Of a stretch of 29,150 nucleotides of DNA, positions 11,901 to 20,900 are shown piece by piece (position 1 is the stretch's first letter; each line of letters begins with the position of its first letter). The notes beneath the pieces were generated by a model, which saw only the letters and a list, made by a program, of their open reading frames with translations, had not been told where the DNA came from and did no database searches. Made by a program: the position numbers and the translations under genes. Source of the DNA: Plakobranchus ocellatus (taxonomy: Eukaryota; Mollusca; Gastropoda; Plakobranchidae); NCBI GenBank assembly GCA_019648995.1, contig BLXT01000825.1, forward strand, positions 3,299,288-3,328,437. The letters are read 5' to 3'.

Positions 11901-14900
11901 TATACAGTGGAACACGTTTAAACCGAAATCCTAGGGAGTATGATTTCTATTTTAAGCATAGCACATTAAATAAATAGGATAAATAAAGGAGAGTGACCAG
12001 CTTCCGAAATATTAAGTTAAATCAATCCCACCCATCATCACACCACAATGTAAATGAACACGCCTATCCACAAAGCTTTCTCTCTTTTTTTATCCATTTC
12101 TCTATCTACTTCTATTTCCTTTTCAGTTAAGAAGTTCTTGCGCCTGTTATTGGTATAGAATAATAGAGCTTTCACAATTTTATCATCGCCTAAGTAAGTT
12201 TCCCGGTCCTGAAGTCTCTACTTTTACAATTTAATCATCACCTATGTTTTCCGGTACTGAAGTCCTCAACAAGAGAGATGGGTTTGTTGCCGGCTGTAAT
12301 GCAAGAGGTGTTTGCTTAGCTTAGCACTGACAGAACCTAGACATGTAAGGAGTGTCTGGCACGGTCCTGCTGCGTAACTGAGTGGTGGAAGAGGAGGGAT
12401 GGGCAGGTGTGTGCAGTAGACCTAGCCAGACATCAGGCCTGGCCTTCTGTAGTGTGAGGTACCGGTAACAGTATTGGGTTTGCATGGAGTAATGCAAGAA
12501 AGAAAGGGAAGGGTAAGGTGGTTAAAAAAAAAAAAAAATTTATGTGTTGTTCGGACAATGACTGGGCTTTCTGGATAATTTTTATTTCGCTTTAGAGATA
12601 GTAAGGCAGCCAAGGCTTTCGATTTACCGCATGTTTAAAAAAAAAGAATGAGAGGAAAAATGGAAAGGTCTTCAATTTCTTTTTGTTTAGCTGTTTTCAG
12701 TTTAGTGTGGTCTACTGTATTTAGTCTGGATAATTTTAATGAGAAAAAAATGATACAATTTTTCACAGCATGAGAATTTACCCTGCAAATTTTGTGAATG
12801 TGCCCTTATTTAAAGAGTATATCTTGACATCTTACCACCTCAGGAAACTAAGAATGAAGACCAAGACACTGTCACAGATGATGATTTGAAACAATTCATG
12901 AGTGAGAAAGAGGTAAATAAAAATTTGTGGTTTATTGTCATATATATAAATTATATGTGTTTGTATGTGAGAGGGATTGTGTATGTTTTTTACATTTTTT
13001 TTTTCTCGAAGTGTGACATAAAAGTTACATCATAGAAGGTATAGGTAGTGTGAGTTTAAAATGGTTATTTTTAAATCTGCAGAAACTTTTTTTTTGCGAG
13101 TCCCAGCTAATACTCATGTTAATGACTTAATTAAAATTCACCAAGTCAGCAGCTTGTTGATGAGTTGTGGATTTAAAAAGAAAAACTTTGAATTATATTT
13201 ATAATCCTTTTTCAGTTGGATCTAAAACATGGATGGTCATCCCTGTAGTAAAATGATCACAGAACTAGAGACTTCAAGAAGTCTCTCCATACATGCCCAT
13301 CTTCCCAGAATTCCACCAAGAAATTACAGCTTCCACCTTTCCTCATTTTTATGAAAAAAAATTGGAAACATCATTTTTTCATTATTTAAAAATTACTAAA
13401 TGGCTGTGAGGAATATGCTGAGCCTGAATTTATCATGCTATGCCCTTGCACCATGCCAACCCAGCTACACTTTTCCTATTATGGCCTGGGGGCGTCGGTA
13501 GCACAGTGGCTTGCGAGTCCGCCCTGAGATCTGCAGGGGCCCTTCTGTCGCAGGTTCGAGCCCCGCTACCGGCGCCCTGGCCTGACAGAGGGCCTGAAAG
13601 CCTGAGATCACCTTGTTGTGGACTGGCTATATACAAAAAACTCAAACTCCTATTATGGCCTACTCCTAGAGTCTATGCAAGTCTTCCAAGCTTAGGTGGG
13701 GGATAGGGCATTGATGTCAATTATTTTGCAATTCTATTTTAGAGAGAATGGGAAATGAGAAGCAGGCAGATGGATGAAAAAAAAATGAGCAAACGTCTCA
13801 AAGGCTTTTGCCTGGACATGGAATGACTCCTCGTGATTTAGTGGTTTGCCAACAAACCCAATAAGTTTTTGAGCAGTGTAAAGCATTAATCAACAGGAAT
13901 GATAGAGATTTAAATATTAAAGCAAGTGGTTACTCTTTCTCTTTTGCATTTGCAGGGAAAGTCTGTCGTTGGAACTTTAAATTTGTTGATACCCTTTTTT
14001 TTTTTTTTCCAGTTTCACAGGTTGTCTGGGAAGAGAAAACGGGGCTTAGAGCAAGCTATCAATTTTGTAGATGCCAATGTGGATGATTATGTAGACCCAT
14101 CAGAAGTAAGCAAACACTTGACAGAGGAAACTGAATATGTGTCACACAAGAACAAGGACAATATGCCCACAGCGCAGCAACGCAGGAAAAAGCAAATCAC
14201 CTATCTGGCATATCAAGTAAGTAGCTTTTATGTGTTGTTTGATTGGAATGTTCATTGAAAGTTTGAATTTTTTGCTTAATTAGAGGAACATCATTTCTTT
14301 TCTATGATTTTGGAACTAAAATAGTTTTTTCAAACTACAGAATATCTTTGATGTGACTTTTACTCTAAATGTTTCCAGATATTCAGATCTAGAAGGCAAA
14401 TGTGATTATAGATGGGTACATTGTCAATAGGATTGAATTTAACACATTATTTTCTGAAAACATTGTGCAATCATATGGCTGTAATAAAGAAAAGGCTAAA
14501 GTGACTTTAATCTATTTTACTTGTAATTATTATTTGGGAACATACTTAATAGTTTTTATTTTACTAAAACGGAGCCAAGATTAAATTTGGGGACCAGATA
14601 TATATGTGAAGCATCTGAGAAAACCAGTTAGGATGCAAAAATTTTACATTTTGAGGTTCGCACCATCTTATAGCTGAGACATTATTGATCATTTTGGTCT
14701 TTAAATTTTTAATATGCCTTGATTCTAGCCTGAGTTATGACAGTTTAAAGGCACTCAACAAATACATATGACATAGACAGAAAATTGATTTAACATTTAG
14801 ATATTCAATTTTCTTCTTTTTTGTGTGTTTTCCAAAGGAAAAAAACTCTTTCAGTCTTTTCTTTTTGGTATCATATCATTGCAAGTCCAACATATTGTTT

Positions 14901-17900
14901 AAGAAAAAATGTTTTGAGCAATAAACATAAAAAAAAATTAGTGGTCAAACTAATGATACTTTTGAATCATGCAATTTATTATTTTCTTTTTCAACAATAT
15001 CATAGAAATAAAGGCAAGACATAATGTGATGTAAATCTACATCTAGATCTATAGACAACTGTTCCTAAGGATTACAGAAATGTGGATAGGTCTAGATTTA
15101 TTAGGAGAAGCAGGTTAGAATAGAATCTATCTAGATCTAGATTTGAGATATTGACAAAGAGAACATGATGCAGATATATTATGTTCATTTAATTTCTTCA
15201 GTTGTAGCATTCTCATATTCCTCATGACTTTCATTATCACAGAAGTAGTCAAAAATTAATTCTTCGAGATCATCATTAGAGGCCAATCCTTGAAGATCGA
15301 TATATCTTCTAGATTGTTGAGATGTCGTGCAACCTCTATGTTTGCCATTGTTGTTATTATTATACAGGGTCCCCGTCAGGTCGGGAAATCGGGAAAAAGT
15401 CGGGAATTTTGTGATGGGTCGGGAACTCGGGAAAAAGTCGGGAAAAACAAAATTAACCCCCCAAATCCGATTTTTATTTGACTTTTTTTTTTGTGTGTGT
15501 GGCCGCGTGCGGTAGTTTTTTTTTTGTCTCCCTTGGATAGGCCTTGGGCCTATTGATGAGATCTCGGAGCCGATCCTACAATACCTATAACTTTCGACTT
15601 TTAGTCTCCTATGCAGCACACCCAAGTGCTATCAATTTTCATTCACCTTGAGCAGTCCGTGCATATTGTTGGGCTAGCTTAGGAGACAATGCAGGCGTGC
15701 GTTTTGACGCTATTTGACTCTCCATTCTACCTTTGTGTTGGCTGGCTCAAAGCTTTGCGTCATTGCGTGAATGAAAATGTTTTATTATTATTATTAATAT
15801 TAACATCAGAAGCAGACCTGCCAACGTTACGCTTAATTTTTCCCAATAATCCTAAATTCAGTCTAATTTGTTTGGCTTAGTCTGCTATGTTTCTCGCCAT
15901 ACTTATTCACAGCACCCGCAACTTGTGACGCTAATGCCTGATCCTAATCAATGTTTAGGAAAAAAAAAAAGCTTTTTTTCCTCCACCCCCCTTGAACAGA
16001 GAAGTGTTTAAAAAGTACAATGTATTAAAATTATGGTAGATTTGCACGATGCAGTACTAGGCCTAGTGTAGGAAGTTCACCATGTCGGCAAAAGATCAAA
16101 GAAATCTAAGGTTGTTTTCCCCTATCCTCTAGTCAGCCTTTGAATTATTATCAAAGAAACTTGAGGTGCCGACTGTGTATGCTTTTAATACACTAGATAT
16201 AAGTAGGATGAAACAGTTAAATGATGGTCTGTCTAAACTGCCTAACATTTTAAAAAAACCAAAAAAAACCGGAAATTTTATACTTTTCATAATACCAATC
16301 AAGGGCCTGAGTTTACTTACATCGTTTTTTTTTTTTTTTTAATAGCTCTACAATATTGGTATGTTAAGCCAGTGCATTAAAGTCAACCAACCTAATTATT
16401 ATCCCCCCCCCCCCCACACACACACACACTCTCTCTCTCTCAATTTTTTTCTCTTTTATCATTCTTATTAAATGTAACTATCGTTCTCATTATATTTATT
16501 TGTTATTAACATCGATAAGAATGTCTCTTTTCATGAACTTTTCCATGATATTTTCTTATTGCAGTCGCTTCGTCCTTTCTCTGCATCCCTCTCTCTGACT
16601 GAATTTCTTTTGCTCTTTCTCTCATTTTTCTATCATCAAGTCTTTCTGAACCTCTCCCTCTCTCACTATGTTGCTTCCTGCTTGAGTCTAGATCTACACA
16701 CAAATTATTGTTAAGTCTGGATATTTGATCTAGGAGATACACATTTTTGACCAAGCCAATTCGAGCTAGATGTGAAGCCTACATTGTCATCATCTAATGC
16801 TCTCAGAAAAGCAGCCAATGAGAAAGAGGAAGAGATTGCCTCGATTTCTAAGAAGATTGGGGAGAAGGAGTCTGCTTTAAAGCTACTGTAAGGTTGGAAA
16901 GGGCATCCTGTAAATAGTCATTTGTGTAGTGTATAAAGTGCTTTAAATGTTTGATTAGAAATAAAATTTTAAGATTGGAACATAAGAGAGGAGAAAAACA
17001 AATCCATCTACCTCCCCCCCCCCTCCAAAACCACACACACACTCTATTGGATACGAGGGTTGAAGGGGGTATAATCAGTATTGCACTTTCCTCCGATTGA
17101 CATGGATAAACAAGGCCCATCTGGATGAAGAAGTTATAGAATATTAATCAAGAGAGGCTGTTATAATCAACAGATATCAAGAATTTCAAGAGGTTAGATG
17201 TCAAACTAAAATAAATAGTAACATCTTTTATGTTACCTTAAGTGTTGATTGAGGAATAATAGACAACATATGTCTAAGACTTAGTAAGAGTACGGTACCT
17301 ACGTATACAGCCTGTTTTTTTTTTTCTGCATGATGACCTTTTTTTAACTTGTGAACAGGGGTCTTGAAAAAAAATTTGGGGTCTTGAAAAAAAATTCAAG
17401 GACTTGGTGGGGACCCTGATTATAGCTCTTAGCAACTGCAACTGTCTTCAAAATAAATTAATATAAAATAGTTGATGTTTTCTTTATAGGAGAAATAAAA
17501 TTTACTGATGAGATAAAAGATTACTTGAAAAAAAATAAACCAGATGAGAATATGTAGAATTATTGATTTGACTCAAGGAGGAAAAGCTGCTATCTGAAAG
17601 CTGTGAGAGGTGTACTTTGGTTTGTTTACAGAGACGTGCGGTTACATAAAACTCCTTCTAGGTCAGTGCATTCATGTGTGCTAGTTATTAATGGAAAGCT
17701 GAGGAATTTCTCTTACCATTGATATATGTTGTGATGGGGTGGGAATTCATAAGTCGGCTATTCAAAGATTGCAAAGTTGTTGCAGTTGAATTTTCAACAT
17801 TTTGCTCGTTACTCTATGTTTTAAAATGCAAAATTTAATTATTTATAAGTTTTGATTCATCTTGAAACTTACAGAAAGGTTGTATGTGATAATTGGTTGT

Positions 17901-20900
17901 TGTGAATTGAGTCTGCATGTAGATTTAGATCTGGACTTGAAGGGCTTATATCGTGCATGATTTAGCTTTGTTTATTCGTTATGTTCAGTCAGATTTTGAG
18001 TAGAACTAGATAGACCTATTTTATAATTTAGTAGTGCTATTACGGCTTTAACTTTGTTTACCCTTTTAGATCTAGAGATTTCTAGAAGATCTCGAAGGTC
18101 TGGGAATATTGTTTTCTGAGGGTTATTAGATCATATCCATGGTGTGTGTAAAGGGGGGAAGGTTTGTTTGGCCAATATTTTTAGCTAACCTTGATGACGT
18201 AATTTGGTGATGCCTTTGTTCTTGTTCTAGAATGTGTTGCTCATAGTATAATTATTGTTTGATTAACCTATGCATTGAATAACTAGTATTTTCTAGAAGC
18301 CATGGGCAGTGGGTATATGAGGACGGTTGTGGGATCGTTAGAGAGAGCTCGCAGAGATCGCTGAGAGATAAACAGCTGACGTTAGAGAGCTTGTAGATCT
18401 AAGTATTTGATGAAAGTAAATTGCTGTTTAGAAATTGTTCTTGATTCAAGTTAATAATAATAAACCTTTTGTTCAGTTTTTGGCAAGACTTAGATTTTCT
18501 GTTGCTCAATCTATTAAAGAAAACTCATTGTCTGGGGCAGTGCTTTACTAGATCTATCACTAAACAGCACTAGACCATTTGTGACAGTGTAGAATAATGA
18601 TGTGACCCCAGCACAATTTTTAGGCCTGTTACTCTATAATAATGAGTTTTCTTAGGCCGCCTCACATATATATTTATACTGGTACTGATGGACAAAGAGG
18701 CAGAGGGAGAGGAAGAAAGAGAAGACAGAAGGAAAAATAAGATGAATAAAGCAGGGAAAGATGGAAGAGGTGAGGAAACTAAAGAAAAAGAGATAAGTTG
18801 GATCAAAAAAAGGAAGTAAAAAAGAAGGTGAAGGAGCAACAGTTATGAAGAAGATGATGATGAGGGAAAAAAAAAAAAACCCATAAAAAATGAGAGAAAC
18901 ACAGTCGAGTTTAAGGGAGAAGATTACCGAAACCTAGAGTAGAATTGCATTAGCAATGCCAGTAAGAGAATAGCATAGCTGCAGCAGCAGTATCAAAAAT
19001 GGCTTTGAATGTATTTTTTATTATTGCCTTCTGCAAGATAAGTAACTGATGTTGCTAAGAATTTTGACTCGTAGTGTTTAGTGTTACCAAACAAGAGACA
19101 AATAATGGGCAGCAATAATCATTTTTCTTTACTGGGTTTGTTGTACCATTTTCTTTAAAAGTTATAGATTTTGCTTGAAGTATGATATCAGAAATCCGCT
19201 GAAGCTATGCTAGGGTGAGGGGTCTTGTATGGTAGAGACTTTATAAATTCTACTGTAAAAAGGCTTATGTTTGATAATGTTACAATAAATTACCTTAGGC
19301 CTAAAAGAAATTTCAATAAGTCCTGTCACTCACATTCTCTCACTGTAGCTGATGTCATAATAGATGAGTTCTACTGTCTATTTGAAATTAAATTTTTGGC
19401 CTTTTTTTTTCTATTCTTGACAAAAGTGGGTTTTTTTCTTCCCCCATTTGTTTTTATTTATTATTTACATAAATTATATGTTATTGCTTTCGGCAGGTAA
19501 GATTTTACCTCAACAATTATAAATGACTATTTTGGTCCTGTGGCATATTAGAGTGGATAGAGTATAAAATTTCTTCCCCCAGTTCCAATAAGTTGGATGT
19601 TGCTTGTGAAACGGTTTACAAAAATCAATTTTGATTTCTTTTTTCCCTCCTAAGTTCTTTAAAGAATTTTTTTAAAACCCTATCCGTACGAGGTGCCCCC
19701 ACATTTTAATATCAATAGCCTTCGCCGTACATGTGGGATAACTGTGAGTTTCCATACCACAGAGAGTAAAAAAATCGCTATATACCAATCTGTACGTTGG
19801 GGTGTAACAAAATCTCCCCATACTTTACATAGTAAAAAATAATGGAGGGTTTCAGAAGTGACCTTAGGTCAGTTCAATATTGATGTTCTGTCAATCATTA
19901 TTATTTAATCATGTGTCAATTTGAATTTTTGAGGAATACTGAAAAGCTGAAAGAAAAATTTCCATTTTAAGTATTTTTAGAAAAATTAAAAAAACAAGCC
20001 TTGGGGTAACAAAATTACCCCACAAGTACCAATAGGGTTAAAAGATGAAAGACCCATATTATGGTTCAGAATCAACTTAGCTCATTACAATTTCCACTTT
20101 TGGAAAGTTATAGAAAGAAGTGTCAGGCTGGTTTTACAATTGAAAATTCTCAAAATCTGAAACAAGAAAAAAGTTATTACTGAGCTTTGTACTAGGTTAA
20201 AAAAAATATCACTCAAATTTAAAATTATTTGTTAAAATTCTTTTGTAAAAAAAAAAACTGCATTTAGAGAAGAAAAAGCTATTTTTTAAGAGAGTAAAAC
20301 TCTGATAACATCAGAATAAGATCACATTCTGGTTGGTAGCATATAACAAGATGCATGAATTTCTAAATATACAAGGTTTTGTTATTTTTGCCATAATGAT
20401 TATCCCACTTCCTAATTGGGAAAATTTCATGTGTGTGGGTGTAGGGAAGGGGGTCAGGGGAAGGTATTTTGATATTAAGTCTTAACCTGTCCAAGGATGG
20501 ATGTGAAAAAGTAACAAATGCAGATTATGCAATATGACAATAAAAGCCCCAAATACAGTGGAAACCTCATAATTCGAAGTATGTGGGAATGGACCAAAAC
20601 TTTGGATTATAACACTTTGAGTTATTAAAATTCGGGGGTCTTAAACACCACTTATTATTACAGGGTTACTTCCCTTTGATAAAAAATTAAACGAAAAGAA
20701 CAGTTCTCTCCTGCTTTAATACTCATGGACCTCAAACCCATTTCCCCTTTTTGTCTGTTTATTTTTTGGCCCTGAAAGGGCCGTGATTGCATTGACTATT
20801 TGGCTTAGTTGGCAGCTTCACTCTTAAAGTGGTCAGTGATGACAGTGTGCCTAGCTCTCTTCACAACATGGTCTTCAAATGAAAATTCAAATGAATTGAG

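Larger units (their letters stand above)
15365..17418. mobile_element. 2.05-kb CAGGGTCCCC-ended DNA transposon
   Basis: Left end CAGGGTCCCCGTCAGGTC and complemented right end CAGGGTCCCCACCAAGTC are 15/18 identical. It is flanked by ATTATA at 15359-15364 and 17419-17424. Next to each TIR are short tandem repeats: GTCGGGAAA..TCGGGAAAAA units at 15375-15450 on the left, and GGGGTCTTGAAAAAAAAT twice at 17359-17396 on the right. Coding-like scraps lie inside on the plus strand (LLSKKLEVPTVYAFN near 16145, and a coiled-coil C-terminus at 16751-16891). The TIR sequence is hAT-like but the 6-bp duplication is not; superfamily unresolved. It occupies PRCC intron 6. Confidence 0.8.

Noticed and set aside
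13488..13565. tRNA gene calls at both SINE heads
   Set aside because: A and B boxes are present, but the sequence does not fold into a clear cloverleaf by eye and both copies have SINE bodies, tails and TSDs.
13433..13706. ORFs on both strands over SINE copy 1 (and 24886-25080 over copy 2)
   Set aside because: They arise from the GC-rich SINE sequence; the similarity between copies reflects the repeat, not a protein.
13740..13830. Possible alternative PRCC exon with charged sequence in intron 5
   Set aside because: No good acceptor and donor pair in phase 0, and the exon 5 to 6 join already matches the family.
17490..17557. Possible extra exon after TTTTCTTTATAG
   Set aside because: In the phase required by PRCC it meets a stop at once (GAG AAA TAA), and it has no similarity to PRCC.
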